Below, piece by piece: positions 7,361 through 16,744 of a stretch of DNA of 64,000 nt. Position numbers and translations under genes: made by a program. The notes below the pieces were generated by a model that saw only the letters and a list, made by a program, of their open reading frames with translations, searched no databases and was not told the origin of the DNA. The stretch comes from Acidobacteriota bacterium (GTDB taxonomy: Bacteria; Acidobacteriota; Aminicenantia; Aminicenantales; Saccharicenantaceae), in NCBI GenBank assembly GCA_033549365.1, contig JAWSUF010000001.1, positions 372,001 to 436,000 of the forward strand, written 5' to 3'. How positions within the stretch are numbered: the first letter of the stretch is position 1; each line of letters starts with the position of its first letter.

Positions 7361-9570
7361 TCGACTCCGGTCTTCTGGAACGTCACAATCTCACGGCCGA
7401 CGAATATGCCCTGATCGTCGATCTGATCGGCCGGGAACCGAATCTGACCGAACTCGGCATCTTTTCGGTCATGTGGTCCGAGCACTGCGGTTATAAAAGC
7501 TCGAAAGCCCACCTGAAAAAGCTCCCAACCCGGGGCCCGCGGGTCATCCAGGGCCCGGGTGAAAACGCCGGAGTCCTCGACATCGGCGGCGGACTGGCCG
7601 TGGTTTTTAAAATCGAATCCCACAATCACCCGTCTTACATCGAACCCTACCAGGGCGCGGCCACCGGAGTCGGCGGGATTCTCCGGGACATCTTCACGAT
7701 GGGCGCACGGCCCGTCGCCGTCATGGATTCCCTGCGTTTCGGCCCCCTGGACAATCCGGCCAACCGGTCCATTATGGAAGGCGTGGTTTCGGGCATTGCC
7801 GGCTACGGCAACGCCTTCGGTGTGCCCACGGTGGGCGGGGAGACCGCGTTCCATCCCTGTTACGCGCTCAATCCTCTCATCAATGTTTTTTGTCTGGGGC
7901 TGGCCGAAAAGGATAGGATCTTCTATGCCAAAGCCGGGCGGCCGGGCAACGCCGTGCTCTATGTCGGCGCCCTCACGGGTCGCGACGGCATCCACGGGGC
8001 GACCATGGCTTCGGCCGAATTCGGAAACGACATCGAACACAAGCGTCCCAACGTTCAGGTCGGCGACCCGTTCAAGGAAAAGCTCCTGCTCGAAGCCTGC
8101 CTCGAGGTCATGTCCCGGAACCTGATCGTCGGCATCCAGGACATGGGGGCGGCCGGGCTCACCTGCTCCACGACGGAGATCGCCGCCAAATCGGATCTGG
8201 GCATCGGGATCGACCTCGACCGCGTTCCCCAGCGGGAAGCGGGCATGACCCCCTACGAAATCATGCTTTCCGAATCCCAGGAGCGCATGCTCATCGTCGC
8301 GGAACCCGACAAGATCGAGGCCGTAAGAGACGTCTTCGCCAAGTGGGATCTCGAGGCTCCCGTCATCGGGAAGGTTGAGGTCGGCGGACGCCTGAAGGTC
8401 CGCTTTCACGGCGAAGAAGTGATCGACATTCCGGTCGACGCCGTCGTCAACCTCTGTCCGGTCTACCGAAGGCCCGCCAAAGCGCCTTCGCCGGAAACCC
8501 GAAAGACGCAGAGGATGATTCCGAGACGGCCGCCCTTGAAAAATTTCGGAGAGGCTCTCCTGACTCTTCTCTCCTCACCCGCCCTCGCCGACAAGTCCTG
8601 GGTCTTTCGCCAGTACGACCACATGGTTCAGACCAACACGGTCTTTCCGCCGGGCGCCGATGCCGCCGTTGTCCGCATCAAGGGCTCGCGGAGAGCTTTG
8701 GCCATGACCCTGGACGGCAATGCCTTCCACGCTTTCCAGGATCCCAAAACGGGAGGCCGGGCGGCGGTCGCCGAAGCCTGCAGAAACCTGGCCTGCGTCG
8801 GCGCGCGTCCCATCGGCGTCACCAATTGCCTGAATTTCGGCAACCCCGAGAAACCCGAGATCATGTGGCAGTTCGAGCAGGTCGTCGGAGGCATGGCCGA
8901 AGCCTGCCGCGCCTTCGGCATTCCCGTCACCGGAGGAAACGTCAGCTTCTACAATGACACCGAAGGCGCCTCCGTCCACCCCACTCCCGTCGTGGGCGTC
9001 GTCGGACTGATCGAGGACGTCCGGAAAATCGTCCGGCCCGGCTTCGACAAGCCCGGAGATGTCGTCGTTCTCCTCGGAGCCAATGCCAACGAACCGGGCG
9101 CCGCGGCTTATCTGCGGGTTTTCCACGGCCACGATGGAGGGCGGCCTCCCCGAATGAATCTGAAAACGGAAAAGGCGGTCCAGGATTTGTGCCTTGATGC
9201 CTCGGAGGCCGGATGGCTGCGTTCGTCCCACGATGTCTCCGAGGGCGGTCTGGCCGTGTGCCTGGCCGAATGCTGTCTTCTCGGATCTCGAAAACGGGGT
9301 TGCGATGTGCAATTGGAAGATCGCCTCCCCGCGGATGTTCTCCTCTTTGGAGAAACCCACTCCCGGATCGTGGTCACGGTCAAAAAGGATCATCTCGGCC
9401 GGCTCAAAAAAGCGGCCCGCAAGGCGGGCGTCCCCGCAACCGCGATCGGCCGGGTCGGGGGGAAGGCCCTCATCATCCGCCACGGGGGATCCGAACTCCT
9501 GCGGCTCGAAGTCGAGGACATCCGAAAACACTGGTCCCGGGCTATTCCGGATCTTTTCAGGATATCGTGA
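7357..9570 (+). CDS. purL: FGAM synthase large subunit PurL
   Basis: PurL carries out the ATP-dependent amidation of FGAR. At 737 residues it is the small PurL type that needs separate PurS and PurQ, as encoded just upstream. It has [16 protein letters not shown] near residue 45, the metal and nucleotide segment [20 protein letters not shown] near 85-105, [14 protein letters not shown], and the second half with [14 protein letters not shown] and [11 protein letters not shown], reflecting the internal duplication of the family. Confidence 0.97.
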   Translation: MIDSGLLERHNLTADEYALIVDLIGREPNLTELGIFSVMWSEHCGYKSSKAHLKKLPTRGPRVIQGPGENAGVLDIGGGLAVVFKIESHNHPSYIEPYQGAATGVGGILRDIFTMGARPVAVMDSLRFGPLDNPANRSIMEGVVSGIAGYGNAFGVPTVGGETAFHPCYALNPLINVFCLGLAEKDRIFYAKAGRPGNAVLYVGALTGRDGIHGATMASAEFGNDIEHKRPNVQVGDPFKEKLLLEACLEVMSRNLIVGIQDMGAAGLTCSTTEIAAKSDLGIGIDLDRVPQREAGMTPYEIMLSESQERMLIVAEPDKIEAVRDVFAKWDLEAPVIGKVEVGGRLKVRFHGEEVIDIPVDAVVNLCPVYRRPAKAPSPETRKTQRMIPRRPPLKNFGEALLTLLSSPALADKSWVFRQYDHMVQTNTVFPPGADAAVVRIKGSRRALAMTLDGNAFHAFQDPKTGGRAAVAEACRNLACVGARPIGVTNCLNFGNPEKPEIMWQFEQVVGGMAEACRAFGIPVTGGNVSFYNDTEGASVHPTPVVGVVGLIEDVRKIVRPGFDKPGDVVVLLGANANEPGAAAYLRVFHGHDGGRPPRMNLKTEKAVQDLCLDASEAGWLRSSHDVSEGGLAVCLAECCLLGSRKRGCDVQLEDRLPADVLLFGETHSRIVVTVKKDHLGRLKKAARKAGVPATAIGRVGGKALIIRHGGSELLRLEVEDIRKHWSRAIPDLFRIS

Positions 9571-10457
9571 TGCGGATTCGAAAACGGAAAACCGGACGCC
9601 CGATGCGATGGGGGGCCTGGATCCTGGCCGTCGGGTTCCTTCTCGCCTTCCCTCTCCAAACTCCCGGTCTGGAACTTCGATTCAGGCTTTCGGGCGGATA
9701 CAGTCTTATGCCGCTTGATTCCGTCAATACGGCCCTCTCCGACTGGATGGCCTTTAAAAAACTCCAGGCCGACACCGTCTCGGGATGGTCCGTCGAACAA
9801 TCCGGAGACCTGAGCCTTCGCAGCGCCTACGACTTCGAGGGAGAACTCCTGCTCCGGATTTCCTCCCGCTTCGCGGTCGGCGTCGCCTCCGGCTATGTCT
9901 TTGGAGAAATCCCGGAAAATCGTTATCCCTTGACTTGGGACCGGAACGGAGTCGTCACGATCGAGGGACGTCCGACCAAGATTTCCATGGTTCCCCTGAC
10001 GGTTTCCGGATATGTTTTCCAACCCATCGGCAGGAACATCCTGGCTTATGCCCGGATCGGCGCCGGTCGGATCTTCGCAAAATATGCGGACCGGGAAACC
10101 AGCAAGAAGCCCGATGACCTTCGTTATGTTTACCCGACATCCCAATTGGCCAAGGGCGGGGGGCGCTGTTTGGCGGCCGGTCTCGGCCTGGTCACGGCGC
10201 CCGGGAAAACCGTCGGGTTTTTTGTGGAAATCCTGGGGCGGAAGGCCCGGGCCGACGGGTTCGAAGGTGAAAACAAGGAAAGGGTGGAAGGGATTCTTTA
10301 CATCTTCGAGGAATACAATCCCTCCGTGGACTTCTGGCAAACCAAGATCCAAATCCGGGAGACGGAGCCATCCGGCGACACGTTCCGGTCCGTGCGGCCG
10401 GTGGAAATCATTCTGGACGGCGTGTCGCTGAAACTCGGCCTCACGGTGAAATTTTAA
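9570..10457 (+). CDS. Predicted outer-membrane beta-barrel protein
   Basis: A 295-residue exported protein with a basic N-terminus, a hydrophobic signal segment (GAWILAVGFLLAFPLQ) and then alternating aromatic/polar strands ending in SLKLGLTVKF, a terminal Phe typical of outer-membrane barrels. I do not recognise a specific family. The ATG at 9570 shares one base with the purL stop codon, so it is co-translated with the purine genes, and purN follows 19 bases later. A barrel protein inside a purine cluster is unusual; transport of a nucleobase or precursor is one guess without direct support. Confidence 0.65.
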   Translation: MRIRKRKTGRPMRWGAWILAVGFLLAFPLQTPGLELRFRLSGGYSLMPLDSVNTALSDWMAFKKLQADTVSGWSVEQSGDLSLRSAYDFEGELLLRISSRFAVGVASGYVFGEIPENRYPLTWDRNGVVTIEGRPTKISMVPLTVSGYVFQPIGRNILAYARIGAGRIFAKYADRETSKKPDDLRYVYPTSQLAKGGGRCLAAGLGLVTAPGKTVGFFVEILGRKARADGFEGENKERVEGILYIFEEYNPSVDFWQTKIQIRETEPSGDTFRSVRPVEIILDGVSLKLGLTVKF

Positions 10458-10476
10458 AACGGGCGGGAGAGTCTCC

Positions 10477-11121
10477 ATGAACGAAACCGTCTTTCGCAGC
10501 CCCAAAAAAACCGGACGTCTGGGTATATTCCTTTCGGGCCGCGGTTCGAATTTCCAGGCCATCCAAGAGGCCGTCTCGGCCGGCCGCATCGACGCTTCGA
10601 TCGTTCTGGTCTTCAGCAACAAGGAGGAGGCCCCCGGTCTCGCGGCGGCCCGCCTCCTGGGACTCGAAACGCTCCATCTCGACCCCAAGGCCTTTGCCGA
10701 CCGGGAAAGCTACGATCTGGCCCTGGCCGACGAGATCCGTCGCAGGCATATCGATCTCATCTGCCTGGCCGGATATATGCGGGTTCTCACCCCCGGCTTT
10801 TGCGAAGCTTTCCGGAATCGGATCCTGAACATTCATCCCGCCCTCCTTCCCGCCTTTCCCGGGCTCCACGTTCAAAGAAAAGCGATCGAGTGGGGTGTTC
10901 GTTATTCGGGCGCCACGGTCCATTTTGTGGCCCCTGAGGTGGACATGGGCCCGATCGTTCTTCAGGCGGTCGTTCCCGTCAAACAGGATGACACCGAAGA
11001 CACGCTGGCCGCCCGCATCCTGGTCGAGGAACATCGCATCTACCCCGAGGCCGTGCGCTTGTTTTTCGAGGGGCGGATCGAAGTCCGCGGCCGACGGGTC
11101 TTCATCCTCGATGAGGCCTGA
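10477..11121 (+). CDS. purN: Phosphoribosylglycinamide formyltransferase
   Basis: PurN transfers the formyl group of 10-formyltetrahydrofolate to GAR. The 214-residue protein has the phosphate-binding segment LSGRGSNFQAIQEA at the N-terminus, the catalytic region ILNIHPALLPAFPG and the Asp loop HFVAPEVDMGPIVLQAVVPV. Length and motifs are normal. It sits downstream of purL with one intervening barrel gene. Confidence 0.96.
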   Translation: MNETVFRSPKKTGRLGIFLSGRGSNFQAIQEAVSAGRIDASIVLVFSNKEEAPGLAAARLLGLETLHLDPKAFADRESYDLALADEIRRRHIDLICLAGYMRVLTPGFCEAFRNRILNIHPALLPAFPGLHVQRKAIEWGVRYSGATVHFVAPEVDMGPIVLQAVVPVKQDDTEDTLAARILVEEHRIYPEAVRLFFEGRIEVRGRRVFILDEA

Positions 11122-11155
11122 ACGATTCTTGGCATGGGTGTCAAGAGGTTGAAAG

Positions 11156-12070
11156 ATGCGCTTTCATGAAGTCGGTCTGAGAGACGGACTGCAGATCGAA
11201 TCGACGATCGTTCCGACAGATCGGAAAATCCGCTGGGCCGAACAATCGGCCGCGGCCGGCATGGACATCCTCCAGCTCGGTTCGTTCGTCCATCCCGGCA
11301 AGGTTCCCCAAATGGCCGATACGGATGTGCTGTTCCGGACTCTCGGACCGAGAAAAAGCGGGTTGAACGGTCCCCTTTACTCGGGTCTTGTCCTCAACGA
11401 AAAGGGGCTCGAACGCGGCTTGGCCTGCGGCGTCGAGATGTTCTGCATGGGCGTCTCGGCCGGTGAAACCCACAGCCGGAAAAACACCGGCATGTCCGTC
11501 GATGAAGCCCTGAAGAGAATCACGGCCATGGCCCGCGAGGCCGCCGCGGCCGGCAAAATCGTTCAGGCCTCCGTGCAGTCGGCATTCGGATGCGGATTCG
11601 ACGGGCCGATTCCCGAATCCCGGGTTCTGGATATCGTCCGCGCCTACCTTGAGGCGGGAATTCGAGCCGTCAGCCTCGCCGACACGGCCGGGCACGCTCA
11701 CCCGGCCCAGGTCGTACGGCTTTTCCGGGCTGTTCAAGAACTCGATCCCGGGGTGGAAACAGCCGCACATTTTCACAACACCTACGGCCTGGGCCTGGCC
11801 AACGTCTGGGCGGCCTTCGAGGCCGGCGTGACGACTTTTGAATCCGCCTTCGGAGGTCTCGGCGGCTGTCCTTTCACGAAAACGGCCGCGGGCAACGTCG
11901 CCACCGAAGATCTGATCCACATGTTTCAGCGGATGGGATTCCGCCCGGACATCCGTTGCGACGGTCTCGTCGAGCTGGCCCGGGATGTCGCCCGATTTTT
12001 CAGCCGCGAACTTCCCGGCCTTGTTTATCGGACAGGGCCGCTTGATTTCCCACGGAGAACAGACTCATGA
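11156..12070 (+). CDS. HMG-CoA lyase-like aldolase
   Basis: A DRE-TIM superfamily lyase, 304 residues, related to hydroxymethylglutaryl-CoA lyase. Visible are EVGLRDGLQIES at the N-terminus, QLGSFVHPGKVPQMADTD (family: SFVSPKWVPQMAD), the metal site AHFHNTYGLGLAN and the active-site Cys loop GGLGGCPFTKTAAGNVATED. The N-terminus is a few residues shorter than usual. It overlaps a class III CoA-transferase (ATGA), so the pair probably activates and cleaves a branched or hydroxy dicarboxylic acid, such as HMG in leucine breakdown or a citramalate-type acid. The substrate cannot be read from sequence. Confidence 0.85.
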   Translation: MRFHEVGLRDGLQIESTIVPTDRKIRWAEQSAAAGMDILQLGSFVHPGKVPQMADTDVLFRTLGPRKSGLNGPLYSGLVLNEKGLERGLACGVEMFCMGVSAGETHSRKNTGMSVDEALKRITAMAREAAAAGKIVQASVQSAFGCGFDGPIPESRVLDIVRAYLEAGIRAVSLADTAGHAHPAQVVRLFRAVQELDPGVETAAHFHNTYGLGLANVWAAFEAGVTTFESAFGGLGGCPFTKTAAGNVATEDLIHMFQRMGFRPDIRCDGLVELARDVARFFSRELPGLVYRTGPLDFPRRTDS

Positions 12071-13260
12071 CCATCTGCCAAGGCATTCGCGTCCTCGACC
12101 TGACCAACGTCCTGGCCGGCCCGTTTGCCACACTGCACCTGGCTTGGCTCGGCGCCGAAGTCATCAAAATCGAAAACCCGGTCGACGGCGATCTGGCCCG
12201 CAAACTCGGCTGTGTGCCCGAATACAATCGGAAATTGATGGGGACAAGTTTTCTGGCCCAGAACGCCAACAAGAAATCCCTGACATTGAATCTGAAGAAC
12301 CCGGAAGCCAAGGAGATTTTCAGAAAGCTGACCGCGACGGCCGACGTTCTGGTCGAAAACTTCAGGCCCGATGTCATGAACCGGTTGGGTCTGGGATACG
12401 ACGCCTTGGCCGCCCTGAATCCCCGCCTCATTTATTGTGCGATATCCGGCTTCGGCGCCGACGGGCCGGACGCCCACAAGCCGGCTTATGACCAGATCAT
12501 CCAGGGATTGAGCGGAGTCATGGCCGTCAACGGCGATAGAAGATTGAACCCGCTGCGGGCCGGATTTCCCCTCTGTGACACGGTCGGCGGCCTGAACGCC
12601 GCATTCGCCGTCATGGCCGCCCTCTACCACAGGGAACGCACGGGAGAAGGCCAGTTCATCGACGTCGCCCTTCTGGACTCCATCATGCCCCTCATGGGCT
12701 GGGTGGCGGCCAATCTTCTGATCGGAGGCCAGCCGCCCCAGCTTCTCGGCAACGACAATTTCACCGCGGCGCCCTCGGGCACCTTCCGGACGCGGAACGG
12801 ATTCATCAACATCGCCGCCAACAAGCAGGAGCAGTGGGAGGATCTGGCCGATATCCTGGGGCTTTCCGGGCTCAAGGATGATTCCCGCTTCAAGGAGCGG
12901 GATACCCGCAAGGCCCGCCGCGATGAGCTGACGCCGCTTCTCGAAGCCCGGCTGGCCGAAAAGGATACGGACGAATGGGTGGAAATCCTCAACGCCCGAG
13001 GCATCCCGTCGGGAGCGATTCTCACGCTTGAGGATGCTCTTTCGTCACCCCAGGTGGAACACCGGAAAACGCTGGCCTCGGTCTCCGTCGAAGGCATCGG
13101 GGAAGTCAAGCTTTTCAACATGACGGCCAAGTTCGGAAAGACGCCCGCCGGAGTCGGGACACCGCCGCCGCATCTTTCCGAACATACGGCGACGATCTTG
13201 AAGGAATTGGGTTTCGACGACGGAGAGATCGCCCGGCTCAGAGACCGGGGCATCGTCTGA
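12067..13260 (+). CDS. Class III (CaiB/BaiF) CoA-transferase
   Basis: A 397-residue family III CoA-transferase. Typical segments are IRVLDLTNVLAGPFATLHLA at the N-terminus, AEVIKIENP, NANKKSLTLNLKNPE, and GEGQFIDVALLDS, where Asp204 is placed like the catalytic aspartate of formyl-CoA transferase. It overlaps the HMG-CoA-lyase-like gene by four bases, indicating a shared pathway in which an acid is loaded with CoA and then cleaved. The stop codon lies only six bases from the convergent thyX-like gene, with no clear terminator. Confidence 0.9.
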   Translation: MTICQGIRVLDLTNVLAGPFATLHLAWLGAEVIKIENPVDGDLARKLGCVPEYNRKLMGTSFLAQNANKKSLTLNLKNPEAKEIFRKLTATADVLVENFRPDVMNRLGLGYDALAALNPRLIYCAISGFGADGPDAHKPAYDQIIQGLSGVMAVNGDRRLNPLRAGFPLCDTVGGLNAAFAVMAALYHRERTGEGQFIDVALLDSIMPLMGWVAANLLIGGQPPQLLGNDNFTAAPSGTFRTRNGFINIAANKQEQWEDLADILGLSGLKDDSRFKERDTRKARRDELTPLLEARLAEKDTDEWVEILNARGIPSGAILTLEDALSSPQVEHRKTLASVSVEGIGEVKLFNMTAKFGKTPAGVGTPPPHLSEHTATILKELGFDDGEIARLRDRGIV

Positions 13261-13266
13261 CCTTCC

Positions 13267-14784
13267 CTATTTAAACAGGCGCGGCGGCTCCATGGCCGGG
13301 CGCTTTCCGAAGACCCTCTCGTAGATCTTCGGATAGGCGTCTTTGCCGCCGAGCAAAAAACAGGACAGGGGAAGGACGCCTTCCGCAAGATGCTTCATGC
13401 GTTCCACAACCGCCCGGATGTCCCATTGAGCCGTGGCGTCTTCCCGCAATCTCGAAACATGATAGAGTTCGCGGACATTGACCTTGAACAGCACCCGGCG
13501 GCGGTGGGCGTTCGTCAGCACATAATCCGCCGCGGCGGGCGGAACGAGGCGGCGCCTCAGGAGATCCCAGGTTTCCTCCGTGCGGGCTGTGAGATCCCGG
13601 AAAGCGTCCTCGCCCCCGATATCACGGATGGACTGGGGAACGGTGACGCCGAGCGACGGATCGTATCTCTGAACCGTTAGGGTGGCCATGCGGTGGCGCT
13701 TGAGCTGGGCGAAACAGGATGCGGACACGATAAGCTCAAAGGTCAGGTCGGCGAATTCGAACTCGCGAAGAGGAAAATCGAAAAACTCCATGCGCTCGAA
13801 GGTCCGGCGGAAAAGTCCTAGCTTCTCCTCCTGTCCCAAGGCCCGCACGCGGGTCCGGATTTCGGAAAACGGCACCGAAGACAGGGAATGGATGAGCGAA
13901 GCCAGAATGATTTCGTCACCCTCGGCGGGATACTCCACCAGCCGGACACCATCCCCGGCCCGCCGGAGCGGGGAGATGTCTCCGGGTCCCGGCTGAAGCA
14001 GGTCCCGGCTCTCCGCTTCCGCGGCAAAATCGATGCGCGTCCCGGAGTCGAAGGCACAGGCCTCCGTAAAAAGGACGATGGACGGGGCGACCTTCGCCGC
14101 AAGATCGCAGAATCTGCGGCCCAATTCCCGAACCTCCTCAAGCTCATGAGCGGCGAAACGCCGGATCACAAGCTCCAGGTTGCGGCCGTTCAAAGTCATT
14201 CCGAGTTGGCCCTCGGCGGCCAACCCGATGGCATAGCGGGCGTCTTCCTTGGCCCATCCCTCCAGAATGGGAAGATGGGCCGGATCCGCGGCTTCTCCGG
14301 GATGCCTTTCCAGGAAATAGGGCCGAAGCCGCTTGAAAAGCTCGTGATAGAGCGCATTTTGGGCGCCGATCATCTCGGAGAACGGCTTTTCCAGGCCGGC
14401 GTTCCGGACTTCCGCCGGAATCACAAAGTCGTCTCCCAGGGCAATGTAGCGCTGGGACTTTTCCGTAAACGAGCAGAGCCGGAATCTTTCCAGCGCCTCG
14501 ACGGCCAGGCGGCTGACGCCGATGACATCAAAATTGAAAACGGCGTGTTCGGCCACGGAATGGTGGCCCATTTTGAAAATGATGGTTCGATTGGATTTGC
14601 GGGCTCTTTCGACTTCGGCCCGCGCCGCCCGGCGCAGTTCATCGACCGGGCGGGGATCCCGGGAAATGCGGGCGTACGCGGCCGAAAGGGTTTCGGGCGT
14701 GACATCGTCCCTCGTCTGCCGGCTGCTCTTCAGAGCCTCGAGAACCTCGGCGTCGACATTGTACCCGGCCAGAAGAACGCGCAT
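13267..14784 (-). CDS. Tandem ThyX-like protein
   Basis: A 505-residue protein, about twice the length of the flavin-dependent thymidylate synthase ThyX. The N-terminal half has HHSVAEHAVFNFDV and RLCSFTEKSQRY, close to the ThyX motif RHRxxSxNExSxRY; the C-terminal half has a second version, KRHRMATLTVQRYD, that lacks the Ser. It could be an active synthase with one working and one structural repeat, since ThyX is a tetramer and a fused pair could form the interface. No thyA or other thyX is in the window. It ends convergently with the CoA-transferase and starts three bases after the glmS stop. Confidence 0.8.
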   Translation of the reverse strand: MRVLLAGYNVDAEVLEALKSSRQTRDDVTPETLSAAYARISRDPRPVDELRRAARAEVERARKSNRTIIFKMGHHSVAEHAVFNFDVIGVSRLAVEALERFRLCSFTEKSQRYIALGDDFVIPAEVRNAGLEKPFSEMIGAQNALYHELFKRLRPYFLERHPGEAADPAHLPILEGWAKEDARYAIGLAAEGQLGMTLNGRNLELVIRRFAAHELEEVRELGRRFCDLAAKVAPSIVLFTEACAFDSGTRIDFAAEAESRDLLQPGPGDISPLRRAGDGVRLVEYPAEGDEIILASLIHSLSSVPFSEIRTRVRALGQEEKLGLFRRTFERMEFFDFPLREFEFADLTFELIVSASCFAQLKRHRMATLTVQRYDPSLGVTVPQSIRDIGGEDAFRDLTARTEETWDLLRRRLVPPAAADYVLTNAHRRRVLFKVNVRELYHVSRLREDATAQWDIRAVVERMKHLAEGVLPLSCFLLGGKDAYPKIYERVFGKRPAMEPPRLFK

Positions 14785-14786
14785 GG

Positions 14787-16640
14787 CTATTCCACCGTGA
14801 CGCTTTTCGCCAAGTTTCGCGGCATGTCGACATCCCGGCCGAGAAGATCGGCGATCCGATAGGCCAGGACCTGCAGAGGCACGACATTGATCAGCGGGGA
14901 GACGAGTTCATGAACTTCCGGAACGACAAGGGGATGATCGATGCTCCCGTTTCCGGACGGGAGGGCGTTGACCAGGGCGATGACCCGCGCATCCCGCGAC
15001 TTGGCCTCCTCGAGATTGGAGAGGATTTTTTGCATCAGGGAGCCCCGGGTGGCGATAACCACGACCGGCATATCTCCGTCGATGAGGGCGATGGGGCCGT
15101 GTTTCATTTCTCCGGCCGGATAGCCCTCGGCATGAATATAGGAGATTTCCTTGAGCTTGAGGGCGCCTTCGAGTGCGATGGGATAGTTGACGCCCCGGCC
15201 GAGATAGAGAAAATCGCGCTTGTCCCGGTAAAGGCGGGCCAGCGCTTCGACCTCGCGGGTATCCGAGAGAATGCGCTCGATATGGGCCGGCGTGCGGACG
15301 AGGGAATCCAGCATGGCCTCCGCTTCCGCCGTGCGGGCCGAGCCGCGCAGGTCGGCCATATGAACGGCCAGTAGATACAGGCAGACGAGTTGTCCGGTGA
15401 AGGCTTTGGTCGAAGCGACACCGATTTCGGGACCGCAGCGGGTAAAGATCGTCGCGTCGGCGTCCCGGGCCAGGGAAGACCCCGGAACGTTGCAGATGCC
15501 GAGCACGGGAACGCCGCGGTCCTTCAGGACTTCCCGGCAGGCCAGGGTGTCGGCCGTCTCCCCGGACTGGGAAATCAGCACAGCCAGGGATCCCGGCGCA
15601 ACCACGGGGTCCCGGTACCGGAATTCCGAGGCAATGTCGACCTCGACGGGAATTCGGAGAAGGCTCTCGAACACATACTTTCCGACGAGCGCGGCATGAT
15701 AAGATGTGCCGCAGGCGATCATGATCAACTTGTCCAGACTCCTGAACTTATCCTGCAAGGGCGCCGTTTCCCCGCCGAAATCGACGCAGCCGCCGAAGAC
15801 CCGGGCCTGAAGATTCTCTCTCAGAACCTGAGGCTGTTCATGGATTTCCTTGAGCATGAAATGGGGAAAACCCGATTTTTCGGCCGTGGCCGGATCCCAG
15901 GTGATGGTCGCTTCGGTTCGGCTGCGGGCCTTCCGGTCCTCAATGCCGAATATCGAAGCCCCCTCAGGCGTCGCCAAACCGTAATCGCCGTTTTCGAGAA
16001 AAAGAAACCGCCGGGTCCGGGACAGAAGCGCCGTGACGTCGGAGGCGATGAAGGTTTCGCCCTCCCCCAAACCAATGACCAGAGGACTGTGACGCCGGGC
16101 GAAATAAAGTTTGCCGGGTTCCATGGCCGACATGATGACGAAGGCGAAGGATCCCTCGAGACGGGGCAGGACGATCTCCAGGGCCTCCTTCATATCGCCG
16201 CGGTAAACGGATTCGAGAAGATGGCAGACGACTTCGGTATCGGTCTCCGAACGAAAGAGATGGCCGTGGAGTTCCGCCCGGAGCTCGGCGTGGTTTTCGA
16301 TAATGCCGTTATGGATGAGGACGATGGTGTCCCGGCAGTCGGCGTGGGGATGAGCATTGTCTTCGGACGGGCGGCCGTGGGTTGCCCAACGGGTATGGGC
16401 GATCCCCGTTTTTATGCTGTCTCCCGGGAGGCCGGGCGGGAAAAATGTCTCGGGCAGCGAGGCCTCGAGCGCGGAGATCCGGCCCTCGGCCCGATGTCTC
16501 AGAACGGCGGGCGCCTCGTGTGAACCCCCGATAACGGCGATGCCGCTCGAGTCGTATCCCCGGTATTCCAGTTTCCGCAGCCCTTCGAGAAGAACGCCGC
16601 GCATATCGCCCCGTCCCAAGTATCCGACAATGCCGCACAT
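14787..16640 (-). CDS. glmS: Glucosamine-6-phosphate synthase
   Basis: GlmS makes glucosamine-6-phosphate from fructose-6-phosphate and glutamine, the first step to UDP-GlcNAc. The 617-residue protein starts MCGIVGYLG with the N-terminal nucleophile Cys2, then HTRWATHGRPSEDNAHPH (glutaminase), two SIS domains (CGTSYHAALVGKYVFE and ISQSGETADTLA), and ends in DMPRNLAKSVTVE, the conserved C-terminal tail. A GGAGG Shine-Dalgarno sequence precedes the ATG. The 100-base upstream region is far too short for the glmS ribozyme. Confidence 0.97.
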   Translation of the reverse strand: MCGIVGYLGRGDMRGVLLEGLRKLEYRGYDSSGIAVIGGSHEAPAVLRHRAEGRISALEASLPETFFPPGLPGDSIKTGIAHTRWATHGRPSEDNAHPHADCRDTIVLIHNGIIENHAELRAELHGHLFRSETDTEVVCHLLESVYRGDMKEALEIVLPRLEGSFAFVIMSAMEPGKLYFARRHSPLVIGLGEGETFIASDVTALLSRTRRFLFLENGDYGLATPEGASIFGIEDRKARSRTEATITWDPATAEKSGFPHFMLKEIHEQPQVLRENLQARVFGGCVDFGGETAPLQDKFRSLDKLIMIACGTSYHAALVGKYVFESLLRIPVEVDIASEFRYRDPVVAPGSLAVLISQSGETADTLACREVLKDRGVPVLGICNVPGSSLARDADATIFTRCGPEIGVASTKAFTGQLVCLYLLAVHMADLRGSARTAEAEAMLDSLVRTPAHIERILSDTREVEALARLYRDKRDFLYLGRGVNYPIALEGALKLKEISYIHAEGYPAGEMKHGPIALIDGDMPVVVIATRGSLMQKILSNLEEAKSRDARVIALVNALPSGNGSIDHPLVVPEVHELVSPLINVVPLQVLAYRIADLLGRDVDMPRNLAKSVTVE

Positions 16641-16685
16641 AAAAACCCTCCGAACGCGGAATCAACCCTGAACTTTCAGCGGGTT

Positions 16686-16715
16686 ATCATACCATATTCC
16701 CCCCTTTTTTGTCCC
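16686..16715 (-). promoter_or_regulatory. Possible promoter of glmS
   Basis: Minus strand GGGACA (16715-16710), 18-base spacer, TATGAT (16691-16686). The leader would be about 40 bases, with GGAGGG before the glmS ATG. The -35 match is weak. Confidence 0.4.
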
Positions 16716-16744
16716 GGCCGGCCTCGGCTCGTGAATCGATCCAA

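Noticed and set aside
15390-16523. 377-residue plus-strand frame opposite glmS
   Set aside because: Pure shadow of a well-supported gene; no promoter or ribosome-binding site.
16641-16744. glmS ribozyme or riboswitch upstream of glmS
   Set aside because: About 100 bases between rtcB and glmS, with promoter and ribosome-binding site but no room or sequence for the ribozyme core.
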